In this document: positions 24,652 to 36,964 of the stretch, piece after piece
How positions within the stretch are numbered: position 1 is the first letter of the stretch
Layout of the letters: the number at the start of each line of letters is the position of its first letter
The notes under the pieces: generated by a model
Database searches by the model: none
What the model was told of the DNA's origin: nothing
Seen by the model: the letters and a program-made list of their open reading frames with translations, nothing else
Source of the DNA: Monosporascus cannonballus
Taxonomy: Eukaryota > Ascomycota > Sordariomycetes > Xylariales
Assembly (NCBI GenBank): GCA_004154925.1
Contig: QJNS01000100.1
Location: 62,001-126,000 of the forward strand
DNA length: 64,000 nucleotides
Direction: 5' to 3'
Translations under genes and position numbers: made by a program

Positions 24652-25820
24652 ATGGCACCACCCGCGGCGAAAGTGATACGAGCTTGGCTCTACTCCAACG
24701 CCGCCACCGGCCTCCACAAGAATCTTACGCTCAGCACTGCGGCGGCTCATCCAAGACCAACCTCCAAACTGGCAGCGGACGAGCTGTTGATTCATGTACG
24801 GGCCACAGGCCTCAATCCGGCCGACTACAAAATTCCGGAACTACCGTATGGCATGTCACGTCTGATGGTATCCGTGCCCGCTTCCCCTGGTTTCGACTTT
24901 GCCGGGACCGTCACGGCATTAGGCGGCGGTGTTAAAGTCGCGGCGGTCGGCGACTCTGTCTTTGGTAGGCTCGACCCGACCCGGTTCGGCAGTCTGGGCG
25001 AGTACATTGTAGCTCGCTCCTCGGGGTGTGCGCGCATGCCTCAAGCCCTGAGCTTTGAGGACGCCAGTGCCATCGGTTCGGCGGGGCTGGCGTCGTATAA
25101 CAGCATTGCTCCGTACGTACCAGACACTGCATCCACCCAGAAGGATGGCCGCTTCCGCGTCTTTATCAATGGCGGCAGCGGTGGCACTGGCACGTTTGGT
25201 ATTCAACTAGCCAAGTTGTTGGGCTGTCATGTTACAACGTCATGTTCGATGCGTAATCTCGAGCTGTGCAAGGCCCTCGGTGCCGACGAAGTCATCGACT
25301 ACACTCAAGGCAACCTTGTCGAAACGCTCAAGGCGAAAGGGCCTGTATACTCACTAGTCGTGGACAATGTTGGCCTGCCCGCGGACCTTTACACAGCAGC
25401 CGACCATTTCTTGCTCCCCAAAGGCACCTTCGTGCAGGTCGGTGCTGATATATCCATGGCCGGCAGTAAGTTACTTCTATTCCCTTCCCATGGTCACCGG
25501 AGCGTGTGGTTTTTTAGACAGATCTCTAATCTCTGCAAAACCGATTACTGACCTTTGATCTTGTAGTGCGATTGATGATATCGCGCATGCTGAGGCCATC
25601 GATACTGGGTGGTGGATCGCGAACTTTCAAGTTCCTCTCTTTCGCAAATAAGACTGAAGATCTCGCCCGAATCGCGGGTTGGATTGCCGATGGCAAGATG
25701 AAGGTTGCCCTTGATGAGGTTTTCGACTACGAAAACGCGCCCGCGGCATACGAGAAGCTCAGACAGGGCCATGCCAGGGGGAAGATTGTTGTGAGAGGAG
25801 CAACTCAACCTGGCTTTTGA
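24652..25820 (+). CDS. Zinc-independent medium-chain dehydrogenase / quinone-oxidoreductase-like enzyme
   Basis: Two exons (24652-25465 and 25567-25820) encode 355 residues, a normal length for the MDR family. An N-terminal GroES-like domain carries LNPADYK (54-60), PGFDFAG (79-85), GDSVFG (100-105) and GEYIV (116-120). The Rossmann domain has the dinucleotide loop GGSGGTGTFG (174-183) and VVDNVG (236-241). No Cys/His set for catalytic zinc is present, as in quinone oxidoreductase and ToxD-like or polyketide trans-enoyl-reductase relatives. It should reduce an activated C=C or quinone with NADPH in the cytosol; the substrate cannot be told. The start ATG sits in GCAATGGC. Both exons are free of RIP stops and the gene looks intact. 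It has no neighbouring biosynthetic genes, so cluster membership is unsupported. Confidence 0.88.
25466..25566 (+). other. Intron of the dehydrogenase gene
   Basis: Donor GTAAGT, branch-like ACTGACC about 20 bases before the end, and acceptor CTTGTAG give 101 bases. Splicing joins codon 272 across the junction (A + TG) and restores the frame through a typical MDR C-terminus. Reading through gives a stop at 25549-25551. Confidence 0.88.
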
Positions 25821-26670
25821 GGTTTCTTATCTAAAGTAAAGGTCGGCGGTATTCATGAGTGATAAACAGGACAAGGCACCCATTACATTGAGATGGTCGG
25901 AAACTCTGTACAGTTGTTGTCATCCCATATTAATAATGCGGATTGGAGTGTTCGTAGGCAAAATCAAAGTGGTCACACTGGTTATCATAACGCTACTAAG
26001 GGTTTGGTTTGGCCATATTGCCGTGAGAATGACATTACGGCCGATCCCGATAGCTTCTACCTGATAGATTGTGGAATAATTAAAGGAAGCGTGTCTGCCG
26101 CGAGGCAAGCGAACGTCCCATTACCTTGCTTTGACTTCGGAGGAGTTCCCCTATTACTCCAACCGCAATGAGAACTCCTGAGACCTTTTCCCAAGTGCAA
26201 TGTGCCATTTGAACGAGTCATCGAGAGCGGTACAACCAAGAAGTTATGGAGATGTGCAGTGACGAGCCTGCCATCGTTCTAGGCTGCTTAGTCTTTTTAC
26301 GTGGGTGATCGTGGCCATCGTTTATATTACCTGGGGTGTTTGTCAGCTGCGAATATATATTGCTCCAGGGGCAGGGAGAACGTCGGAGCTTTGTCGGGCA
26401 TCTCCTAAGTTGGAATTGCGAAGTGATAACGGAAGCTACGCCTGTCGGGGCTGTACCGCTCCTTAGAATTCGTTGGCCGACTCCCGAAATGGAAATCCGA
26501 CACAAGTTCATTTGCGTACGTTGAGAGTGTATTCATAATGTGACAAGGATTAGGAAGGCTCGGACTCAGCCAAGAGTACTCTACTATACGGGCGACCAGC
26601 GCTGGACATATATTCAGGAAACACTCGTACCCTGACTTGATACCGACCAGACTTAAACTTCACCTCGCAC
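25821..26670. other. GC-balanced downstream part of the island, no firm gene
   Basis: It holds short frames on both strands only. A plus-strand stretch near 26300-26525 has some coding character but needs a frameshift. It is not RIP-mutated, so it is probably single-copy host DNA. No transcription terminator motif is evident. Confidence 0.45.
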
Positions 26671-26800
26671 TAGGGTGAGGGAATGGGTACCCGTGGGTGA
26701 CCCACGAATACCCACGCTAAATTTGGGTAACCCACGGGTCACCCACCGATTTGGTAGGTGACCCGTGAGAATCTACGCAAAAAAAAAAAAAATACCCACG
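26671..26800. repeat. Transposon terminus flanking the gene island on the right, broken by element C
   Basis: It begins TAGGGTGAGGGAATGGGTACC and continues with CGTGGGTGACCCACG-type motifs. It is the mirror of 23563-23675. Element C inserted at 26800 with target duplication CCACG. The interrupted motif array resumes at 47198 (GGTCACCTATAA, CCCATGGGTAACCCG), so the terminus extends to about 47300. Confidence 0.65.
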
Positions 26801-27193
26801 TGTTGTGACCTAACGATCTTGGCTTCCCCAAACGGTCGGAGAGCTTGGGCACCCATCCCCGACCGTACCAAGAAGATCACATGATTGGCTCAAAGGGCTC
26901 AAAGGCTTAGCGCCTTTAAGCCGGTTAAGCTAACAGGCGGCTCAAGGGGCTTAAGGGGATTAAAGGTTTAAGCCGGTTAAATGGTTTAAGCCAGAAATAA
27001 AATATATACGCTTATTAATTCTATAGTTTAAATAATTTCAATTTATAATATAATATTATTATTTAAGACATTTTTGGTATTACAAAACGTAATACGTTAT
27101 TATATTTATTATTCAAATTTCCACGATATTCCTATTAATATAAACTCGTCGACTTAAGATTTAATAATTAATTAAATTATATAATTCGTTATA
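26801..27193 (+). repeat. 5' LTR of element C
   Basis: The first 190 bases are GC-rich and little mutated; the last 200 are strongly RIP-mutated. The end GTTATA corresponds to GTCACA in the partner. Confidence 0.92.
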
Positions 27194-28044
27194 TATTACA
27201 AATTTTTATTTAGTAATACCGTTAAATTTTAAACAATATTTAATATTGTTAAAATATCGACCAATACTTAGGAAACCCTTATTTAATAATTTTAAGCTTA
27301 AATTCGGTAATTAAAAAAAAGTTTAATAACTTAGGGCTACGTTATTTACCCAATTTTTTCTCGTTCGCATAAAGCCGAAAAAACCAAAACCCTATAATAA
27401 AAAAAGCAATTTTTAAATTTTCCTAATTTAGGTACGAATTTATTTTCGTTTTCTAAACCTTAATAATCTTGCAGATATAATCTTAAAAGTAAAAATATAC
27501 CTAATAAAAATTACGGTTAATTAATTTAAACCTATTATAAAAAACTTTCTGGAAATAAAAAAACTGGATAAAAAGGATTTTATTAACAAAATCTTTTTAC
27601 TTTATATCAATTTCGAAAATAAAATGCGTAATAATTTCGGCAATCCGGATAAAAAATAATTTACGGCCCAATAACTCCTATAATTTTGATAAAAAAAACC
27701 TGTATCTAAATATGCCGTAACCTTTAAAAATTTTGCAACTAAAGCAAAATAAGAAAATAATAAGGCTAATACCCATATCGATATATTTTACAAAAAGTTA
27801 AAACATAATATAAAAAATTAGATTATTCGGATCGAATAATTAATTACTTTAAACCGGTATATCGCAAAAATAATCAAAATTAATAATCGATAATTTAAAA
27901 AACGATAAAAAAAATATTTTACATTCGGAATATAATAAATCTAATTAAAGAAAAAAATAAGATATACCCTTTATTTCTTATGGAACGGCGCCAGGACTTA
28001 TAGAATTCGGCGTTACTTATAAATAAGATTAAAACCAAATTAAG

Positions 28045-28086
28045 TGCTTTTATTACGGCAAAATAGGATATAAAGCTTATAAATAC
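28045..28086 (+). pseudogene. Gag zinc knuckle remnant of element C
   Basis: It reads C-F-Y-Y-G-K-I-G-Y-K-A-Y-K-Y, aligned to the intact CX2CX4HX4C knuckle of element E at 38647. Cys and His positions are now Tyr through G-to-A or C-to-T changes. Flanking gag sequence (27600-28130) is homologous to B and E. Confidence 0.7.
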
Positions 28087-29154
28087 AGAAAACCCAAGAA
28101 ATCATAATAACATAATTAAACCTTTATATCGGAAAAATAATCTAAAAATAATTAAGAAAATGATAATAAAGTTATTAACATAATTTAAGCCAAATATATA
28201 TTAAGCCTTAAATAAAACATCTAATAAAGATTATTATAATAAAAAATCTAACGGAAAATACGAAAAATTAAAAAACTGGCTTAATAAACATTACGAACAT
28301 GATAAAAAACATTATAAGGATAATTACGCAAATACCAGAATTGGACAAAAAAAATCTGTTCCGGAATCCCCGATCGATATAACAAAATGCATGCTATATA
28401 TTATCGACGACGAAAATATCCCGATTACGAAAAAAGGAAGTAGCATATTTACGAACGAATTACTTGTATATATTATAAGGGATTCGATTTTTTAAACCGT
28501 ATCGGAAATAACAAAGATAATAAGTAATAATATCGACATTTTTAAATTATAGCCTTAAGAAATATCCAGTAATTAGCCGAAGCAAAAAATTGGCCTAAAA
28601 AAAATAATACCCGTAGGAAAACCCTTTTTGTTATTATGGATAATATAATTACTAAACGGAAAAAGAATTAATCCAGCGTACGGTAAAAAAACATTATCAA
28701 AAATTATTACGGATTTTTATTTTTAATTAATATTTATTACGGATCCCCAAAAAAAAGGTTATTAAAAAATACATTAATTTATAAAAAAACCTTAAAACGA
28801 TAATTAAAATAACGTATAATAAGACGTAATTATAAACATAAAAAAATAATTTATTTAATAAGAAAAGGAATTATAAGAAAATTAAGAATAATTAATACGG
28901 CTTAAAGGAATAATACGCCGGTAATAACGACAAATATAGCAACTTGATACGTTAAACGAAGAAATACAAATAAGGCTTAATAGGTTTAAATAGGAATTAA
29001 AAGAAAAAGGTTATTTATAAAAAAGCCTCAAAATAATAAAACCTAAAAAAATTAAAAGAAATTCCTAAAAAAGGCTTTAAATACGACAATAAAAAACGTT
29101 AGCAATTTTATTACTTTAAATATACAAATCAGAACATATTAGTATACCGCAATA

Positions 29155-29337
29155 GTGAATTACGGAACTTTAAACGGGAATTATATCGCACTTGATGTAA
29201 TTAATGAGCTTAAACTGTTATGGAAATATAAATTAAAACCTTATATAACGATAAATACCGAAAATCAAAAATTTGCCTACGATAACAGAAAAATCATACG
29301 CAAAATTAATTATCTCGAAATTCTTATTAAAGGATAA
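29155..29337 (+). pseudogene. Aspartic protease region remnant of element C
   Basis: A 60-codon stretch without stops reads NYGTLNGNYIALDVINEL and then a charged segment ending EILIKG. It aligns with the element E sequence that still reads NSE-type at the catalytic loop, from which an ancestral D-S/T-G protease box is inferred (Asp to Asn by G-to-A). The GNYI box following the loop is usual for Gypsy proteases. The product is lost. Confidence 0.55.
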
Positions 29338-30164
29338 TACTAAACGGTTAATTTCGATATCGTTCCATTCGGAAATTACGATATAATCTTAGGATTATTA
29401 TAGATATATTAATACGGAATCTTAATTAATAATAAAACTGGCCAAATAAAATTGACCTTATACCTTATTAATAAATAAAAAAAGAAAAAATTAAAGTGTT
29501 AATATTTGATCGATAATAACAATAAATATAAACATAAGAATACGATAAATACATTATTACTTAAAAAAACAAAATATAAAAAAAATAAGTATTAAAAAAT
29601 ATAATATATCGTTACTATTATCAAAACGAAATTAAAGCAATTAAATAATAATTTGAAATAATAAAAATAATAACTTAAGAAATTAAAGAATTTAATTAAT
29701 ATATTACCATAATATTACCAATATAAATAGCTCTTTAGAAAAAAGCTTAATAGAAAACTATTAAAACATAACGAATAAAATTATAAAATAATCTTTAAGA
29801 AAAATTCTTCGACAAAATTTTACCTTATTTACAATCTTAATAAAAACGAATTACGTACTTTTAAAAAATACCTGGAAAATCGGCTACAAAAAATGGATTC
29901 GACCTTTAAAATTACCAGCAAGATATTTAATATTTTTCGTATCCAAAAAAATAAAAAATTGTGACTTATAATTAATTACCGATAATTAAACGACGTTATT
30001 ATTAAGAATCGAAAATTATTACCCTTAATTACGGAAATAAAAAACCAAATTTACCGAACAAAATAATTTATAATATTCGATTTTAAAACTAAATATATCC
30101 TTATTAAGATCAAAAAAAATACGAATAAAAAATAATTATCAAAACGAAATACAAACTATTTAAA

Positions 30165-30290
30165 TATTTAATTATACCAATAAGATTTACGAATGTACCA
30201 GCAACTTTCCAGCAAATAATTAATTACGTATTACAAAAATACCTTAATATTTTCGTCGTTTGTTATCTCGACGACATTTTTATTTTTTCA
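30165..30290 (+). pseudogene. Reverse transcriptase core of element C, 42 codons without a stop
   Basis: This is the best-preserved RT palm in the plus-strand elements. VPATFQQIINYV is followed by VVCYLDDIFIFS, with both catalytic aspartates of the YxDD box present. The upstream part reads IPIRFTNV where Gypsy elements have MPFGLTNA, partly by RIP. Outside this window the frame is broken, so no active enzyme results. It serves as the reference for reading the equivalents in B (18459-18600) and E (40770-40900). Confidence 0.85.
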
Positions 30291-31489
30291 AAAACAAAAA
30301 AAGCATACGCAGGATACGTTTATAAGGTTTTTCAAATTTTATAAAACGTAAGGTTACTTATTAACGCAAAAAAATTAATTTTATATATAGGAAATAAAAT
30401 ATTTAAAGCATATTATTACCTTAAGATATATTAAAATAAACCTTAAGAAAATCGCTGTAATTACAAAATAATAAACGCCAATATTAATTAAGGAAGTACA
30501 GGTATTTCTCGAATTCGCCAATTATTATAGACATTTTATTCGAAATCTTAACAAAATAATTATACCTCTAATAAATTTAACGAAAAAAAAGAATTTAAAT
30601 AAACGCCAAATACGGAAAAAATATTTCGGAATATTAAAAATACGATTACCAGAAAATTAATACTAATTATATATAATCTAAACCGACTTATTAAACTAAA
30701 AACCGATATTTCGAATTACGCGTTAAACGTAATAATCGGACAACAAAATAATTAAAACAAATTATACCTTATTATATTTTTTTTTCATATAAATTAAAAA
30801 AAGCCCAATTTAATTACGGCATTCCAAATAAAAAATTTATAGCTATTATTATGCCATTTCGGAAATTTAAGTATTTCCTAAAAAAAAACTTATACCAGAT
30901 TAAGGTTTATATGGATTATTAAAATCTTACCCGATTTATTACGACTAAAAAACTTATAAAATAATAATTTCGATAAGCGGAAAAATTAGCGAATTTCGAT
31001 TTCGTTATTATCTACAAAAAGAAATCAGAAAACGGCAAAGCAAATGCTTTAAACAAACAACCAAACCTTAAAAAGAATTGGTCAAAATTAGCCATATAAT
31101 TTTCGATATTATTATAAAAATTTATTTACGTCTATAACAAATTACGACAATTCGGGCAATATTTTTCGACATATATTAAAAAATTTAATAATATAATAAT
31201 AATTTCCCAAAAACTAAAAAACGGATAAAATACAAATTCCAAAAAAATACTAAAAAGATTTAATACGAAAGATATACAAATATCAGTTATACGGATATCC
31301 AAAAATTTACAAAACCTTAAAGCAATTTTAACGTATATATATTTTTTAAAAATAAAATTAACAGTATAAAAAATCATATAGCAATATGATATTTGCATTA
31401 AAGCAAAAATATAACGACATAAGCCATATAAAAAGTTACAGCTATTACTAATCGCAAAACGATTATTGTATTTAGTTATATTCGACTTT

Positions 31490-31700
31490 ATTATCAAGCT
31501 TTTTATATTAGAAAATCTAATTACAAAAATATATTACGATAATATTTTCGCAATCGTCGATCGATTTACAAATTTTTCTTATTTTTTATTATATTACGAA
31601 AATATAAATACCGAGTAATTGGCATATATTTTTTTCAAATATATTTTTAGCATATACGGATTATTAATAAAATTATGTTCAATAAAGGATTAATATTTGT
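31490..31700 (+). pseudogene. Integrase core remnant of element C
   Basis: From 31531 the frame reads YYDNIFAIVDRFTNFSYFLL, the start of the rve domain with its first catalytic Asp. After one TAA it continues LAYIFFKYIFSIYGLL. The 121-codon frame on the opposite strand (31497-31132) is a shadow created by AT-richness. Confidence 0.78.
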
Positions 31701-32569
31701 ATTAAAATTTTAATAAGGCTTAATAATATAAATCGGCCTAAATTATAAATTATTTAACGTATTTAAACCATAAATAAATAAATAAATAAAACAGATAAAT
31801 TAAATTTTAAAAGTTTACTTACGATATTACATTAATTACGAATAAAATAATTAGGTTAAGAAATTATTAATCGTACAATGAATTTATAATATTAATTATT
31901 ATAAAAATATCAAAATAATATCTGCAAACGCAAATTTTAATTTTATTTTAAAAGTTTATAAAAACTACGCGATAACGGTCTAATTAATATTAAAATAATT
32001 TTTACATTAAGATAATTACAACAATTATATCAAAAAAATAAAAACAAAATTAGAATTAGTACGAAATTAAATAAATAAATATTATAATTAAAAAACATTA
32101 AAAATATTAACTTTTAAAAAGGGGGAAATAATTTTCTTTATTATAAAAAATATTTAAATAAAAAAACATAATAAAACATTTGATTTCAAATATATCGGTC
32201 TATACAAAATCGCCAAGAAAATCTCAGAAAATAATTATTAATTGGAATTTTTATTAAAAATTAAAGTTTATTTAATTTTTTATATTTTTTTATTCGAATT
32301 AATAACAAATATAATTAAAATATATACGGTATAAAATAACGTAAAAATAAAAAAGAAATAAATATACGAAATGGAAAAAATATTCGATTTACGAAAACAA
32401 AACAAATTTACCTAATACCTGATTAAATAGAAAAAATACTCAAAATCTGAAAATACTTAAAAATTTGCCAAAAATTTTATTAGCGCTTAACGCTTATTAA
32501 AAAATTTTTACTAATAACGACGGACGCGCCCTAATTAACAGCCGATTAATCGGTAACCGGGATATCGGG

Positions 32570-33004
32570 CTAATTGGCTGCGATATGTACTAACGTAATA
32601 ACTGTAACGGCGGCTTTTAATTATTTTTGTTCCTTTGTGAAACGCTTAAATTCTTTTATTACTTCCGCACCTTAAATATTACGACAAAATATTTTAATTC
32701 CATAACGGCAAAGCAACTTCCGTTATTTCTGCAGGCGGTTTAATTTGTTTGCAGCATTATGCAAGGCCTTACGAGCTTATTCCTTTTTACGCTCCAAACG
32801 GTTTTCCTTAATAAGAAACTTTTTATATTTAAATTCAAAAAAGACCAAATAAATCGTAAAAGTTACCGTATTATATACAACAAACGTATTTCCCAGAATT
32901 AGAGTACGCCTTATAAAATATGCCGATAAAACTGTAATAAAAATAAAAGTTTTATTAAAGCATAATAAAACTTAGTAATATAATACGTTATATAAAAATA
33001 AAAG
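32570..33004 (-). pseudogene. Antisense reading frame in the 3' region of element C, interrupted by D
   Basis: It is homologous to the antisense frame of B and ends with TAG at 32572-32570, the same position. It reads RLERKKE then, after TAA, ARKALHNAANKLNRLQK, and near the end EFKRFTKEQK. Most stops are TAA in place of CAA; one small frameshift lies near 32860. Element D is inserted within or just before its 5' part (target CGTTA at 33005-33009). The upstream part resumes at 46671 and reaches a GTAAGT site at 46738-46733, as in B. Confidence 0.5.
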
Positions 33005-33009
33005 CGTTA

Positions 33010-33197
33010 TGTAAAAGGCTTCACCTAAGCGGTCTGCAATCGGTTGCTAATAAGAATTTATTTTCTAGCTAAAGAGAAAAAAAAGGGAAGATAAAAATAC
33101 AGTTATGTATGTTCGCATATAAGGCGCTGCGCTAATGCTACTTGGTACCGGCGTTTATCCGGTACTCCATAATAGGGCTTTATATAGCCCTATTACA
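33010..33197 (-). repeat. 3' LTR of element D
   Basis: It contains GGTACCGGCGTTTATCCGGT and AGAGAAAAAAAAGGG and ends CCCTATTACA. It pairs with 46478-46665, and the differences are transitions. Confidence 0.92.
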
Positions 33198-33540
33198 TTA
33201 CCCCTTACCTTTCCCAAAAAGGGTTAGTTTATCGTAAAATTAGTAATTACGTTAATTTTTAACTTTTAATTAATCTGAAATTTGGAAATTTATCGATTGC
33301 CGAACTAAATTTAATTTAAGTGGCTAATTATAAGCTAATTATATATTAAGCAGGCTTATATATAAAAATGCGCTTACGTTTTTATTTGTTTTAATTTTTC
33401 CTTTTTATAATAATAATTTAATTCGGTAAATGAACTTTTGTTAATACTTATAATAATATTTTTATATGTTATTCCGTAACGGCTTAAAAACTAATTAGTA
33501 CGTTATAATACCGCGAAAATACCTCGCAAAAAGGATATTT

Positions 33541-34171
33541 TTATGGTTTCGGGCCCTTTCAATAAATCGGAATCCGCCAAAATTTTTCGTACGTTACGTA
33601 CTTGCGTTACCCTGGACGAATATCCCGTCCGTATTTGCGATATACCTTATTTTATTTATGTAATTCGTTTTACCGAAAACCCGAACGCGTTTTATTTAAA
33701 TTAACGAAATATATAATTTATTTATACATTATTTATTTATTATTTCCAAAATATTTATTATTATAAGTAAAAAGGGAGTCCGTTATTAGGTTTATATTAA
33801 TTATAACCATAAATATCCCGAAATAAATATTTTTTTTGGTTTTTTGTTAATATATTTTTTTAACATAATTCCTATATAGCTTACAGATATTTCCGAATTT
33901 CGATAAACGGTTAACGCATTTTACGAAATTATTTTTAATTATGATTACCGAAACCCTAATAAATTCGTTTTCCTTATATACCTTTTATATTGTTTTTTCG
34001 CCATTAACCCTGGTTTCATAGTTATCCGTATTTAAAAAATGGCGGGTGCCAAGACCTTACGTTCGCGTTTTGAATTTTCGTACGTTATTCGTTTCGAAGT
34101 AAATTTACGCCCTTAGTTTTTGGCTTATGCGTTATTTATACGTAGGTTAAGCTGCCGGTTCTGCCGGTCCT
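33541..34171 (+). pseudogene. Antisense reading frame in the 3' region of element D
   Basis: On the strand opposite to pol, ATG at 33541 opens a clean stretch of 56 codons (MVSGPFNKSESAKIFRTLRT and, later, VRICDIPYFIYVIRF) up to a TAA of CAA type. After a gap needing a frameshift or intron, a protein-like frame resumes from about 33890 (FRTVNAFYE-like, with TAA for CAA) through MAGAKTLRSRFEFSYVI (34038 on) to TAA at 34169-34171. I do not recognise it. The mirror frame on the minus strand is also partly open, so the strand choice is an inference from the start codon and composition. Confidence 0.42.
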
Positions 34172-34739
34172 TCCGCTTAACGTAATAAAAAACATATTAA
34201 ATATAAAAATGATAAATTCCGTTATAAAAATTTTTCTTATGATATTTTTACGTTTTTCCCGTACCGCTTATTAATTTACGTTATAGGCTAAATTAATAAC
34301 CGTTAATAATTATATTACTAGCGTTTTCGAAAACCTTGTAATCGTAATTTAGGTAATTAAAAAAGAATCCCGGCTTTGCCGGAATCTAATATAAATAAGG
34401 CCGAATAATTATACGCTTTAAATACGTAATTTCCGCATAACGTTAACGTTATAAATTCGTAAAATAAATCGTTAAATTTATAAGTTTTTAAAAAATAATC
34501 AAATAATTTCGTAGCCGGCGTACCATTTCTATAATTCCTAATTCTTTCTTAATATGTTTTATTTGTAAATAACGGGAACGTTATTCCAGCGTTTATTTGC
34601 GAATTATATAAGGCTGCTTTTAAATAATTTTCCCAAATTTTTTATACCGCCTATATGCCGTCTGGCCAGTGCTTTTAAGTTAAACTTTTATTTGTCCGCT
34701 TTTAGGTAATACGTTGGATTTGGGGTCCGTTATTAATGG

Positions 34740-34925
34740 CTATATTGCCGTATTTTTTTTCGAATTATTGTAAAGCCGCCGTATTTGCGAATTCTTCGAA
34801 CGGCTTTTAAGTCGGTTTTGCGTAATTTAATTATTTTACCTAAATATGGCGTATAAAACCTTTTTTTACTTTTTTGGTCCGGATTTAAAAAATATTTTCG
34901 ATTTTAAATTCCGGTTCGTTATTTT
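34740..34925 (-). pseudogene. Chromodomain remnant of element D
   Basis: On the minus strand, after a proline-rich stretch, the frame reads EPEFKIENIF, then after TAA RTKKVKKGFIRHI, and KPFEEFANTAALQ followed by FEKKYGNIA. This is the pattern of a chromodomain at the end of Gypsy integrases (V..IL..R, yLVKW, tWEP..nf..a...F...Y). In living elements it directs integration to heterochromatin marks. Stops are at CAA and TGG/CAG type sites. Confidence 0.68.
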
Positions 34926-35124
34926 TTTTAAGGATAATAAAAAGGGGTTATATATTTACGTTAATTTGCAACGGTAAAAGGTTATAATTTATACGTTTTA
35001 ATAAATTAACGCAAAAACGGTTATAAATTCCTTTAAATATATTTAATTTAATAACGTAAAAATTAATTACTTTGGTTATTTAATATTTGGCTTAAAATTA
35101 CCTTAGCTTTTTTAATGGCTAAAG

Positions 35125-35345
35125 GGTAACGATATTTTTTAAGGATAACTAAATTTTGTCGTTAATTTCGTATTTTTCGGCAGGAAAGCAACGTTTATTC
35201 GTTACTTCCTCCTAGGTTTGCTGGGCCGCCGCCATCACGGCTTAAACGAATTCCGTACCTTTTCGCAATTTCCTAATAAAATTTTCTGCTTTTGTACGTA
35301 AATCCTTTTTGGCTGCCGAATTGCTTTTTACTTAGGGAATTAGAT
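35125..35345 (-). pseudogene. Integrase C-terminal remnant of element D
   Basis: The minus-strand frame reads VKSNSAAKKDLRTKAENFIR and, further on, KRCFPAEKYEINDKI, then after TAG LSLKNI. This is the GPY/F-adjacent region of Gypsy integrase with its characteristic Y..GD.VWLSTKNI-like box. It leads, after about 200 bases, into the chromodomain. Confidence 0.75.
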
Positions 35346-36964
35346 TAACATAATACCTATAAAGTAAAAAAAAAAAACTTAATTTTATTAATATCGTATT
35401 TCAGTTATTAATCGTAAATATCGCCCCCGGAAAGAATTTATTTTATTCTTATTGCGAATATATTACGAAAATTCGTAAATAAATTAATATTTTTTAATTA
35501 GCTTTTTCCGTAATATTATCGCTTTTTAGGTAATATACGGTAAAAAACGTTATTTTATCTTTATTAATTCGCAAAATCTGGTCCAAAATTTCTTTATTTA
35601 ATTAATTTCGTTATTACTTATAATAATTTTAAGAAAAGTATAAAATTTTTAATATATTTTTATGAATATTTCCGTATATATTTTTATATTTATCGTACGT
35701 ATTGGTTTTAAAATTACTACCTTAAATAATTAATTTATTATAATTATTAAAAAAATATAGGTCGTATTTAAAAACGGTTAATAAATTAGTTATGAAATCG
35801 ATTAATAACATATTATAAAATTGTTCGAAAACCGGAAATAAGTTTAATAACCTCTTTTTCCTATTTTTTTATACGTTTTTATGGCCGTATACGTCGTAAT
35901 TCCTGCAAAATTGCCTTATTATATAATATATACCCGGCTAGAAAAAGTTTTTCGAAAATACCGTTATCGTAACCTTTTTGCCTAAGTAACTTATTATATA
36001 AAAATCGTAAGTATTTTATATCAAAGCTATTTTAAACGGTTCCTAATTTAAAATTTAAAGGCGTTCCCGAAATTAAAAAAACCCTTAACCTTTAAGGCAT
36101 ATTCCGTAATCGATATTAATAATTTTAATAATGCGGTCGTAATTTTTATTATGCTTTAACGTTACGTCCTAAAGTTTTTGGAAATTTTCGTAATATTAAA
36201 ATATTTACGTTTTTTAAAATAATCCGTTATTTTTAATTTTAATATTTTTAATTATTATTGCATTTTCGGCGTATTTTTAATATTTCGTATATAATATAAA
36301 TAATTATTTATTTTTGATTAATTAAAATTTTCGTACGGTTTTCCGGTTATCACTTTCCTTTATAAATATATTTTGTTTTTTACGCAAAAGTATATTAACC
36401 TTAATATTTGAACGGCCGGTATGGAATTCGAAATAAAAATTAAAACGGGATAATTTTTTTAATTACTTTATTTAACGTTTATTTAACTTTTTAATAATTA
36501 TAAAATATTTTAAATTTTTATAATTAATAATAATTTTAAATAAGGCTGTTATATTATATAATTCTATATCTTATATTTTTAGATAATTTATTACCGTTAA
36601 CAATTCCTTATTATATATTTCGTAATTACTTTTAACGGAATTTAATTTCTTAAAATAATAAGCAACCGGACGTAATATTCCTAATTTATTAACTTAAAAT
36701 AAATAATTTCCGCATATTACCTTTAAATAATTTGCTTTTAATATTATAAGTTTTTCGAAATCTTATTACGTTAAAATTGGTTCCGTTATAAAAACGTTTT
36801 TAAAACGTTCGAATATTATTTTTTTTTCCTTAGCGGAATAAGGTTTTTTTCCAGGTTATGGTTATTAACGGTACCGTTATATTTGCATAATGGGCTATGA
36901 AATTGCAGTAAATATTTGCGAACTCCAGGAAATTTCAGATTTTTTTAAGCGTTTTAGAAATTTC

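Noticed and set aside
24604..25206. Several minus-strand ORFs of 63-95 codons and plus-strand ORFs in other frames over the dehydrogenase
   Set aside because: All overlap the clear MDR coding sequence and result from its GC-rich third positions.
26218..26511. 97-codon minus-strand ORF in the island
   Set aside because: No domain or helpful composition, and it overlaps a plus-strand stretch with equal claim. Left unannotated.
31132..31497. 121-codon minus-strand ORF, the longest in the AT-rich part after the F integrase
   Set aside because: It is antisense to the integrase and linker of element C. Its composition (Ile, Phe, Tyr, Lys) is what low-GC DNA gives by chance, and no homologous frame stays open in B or E.
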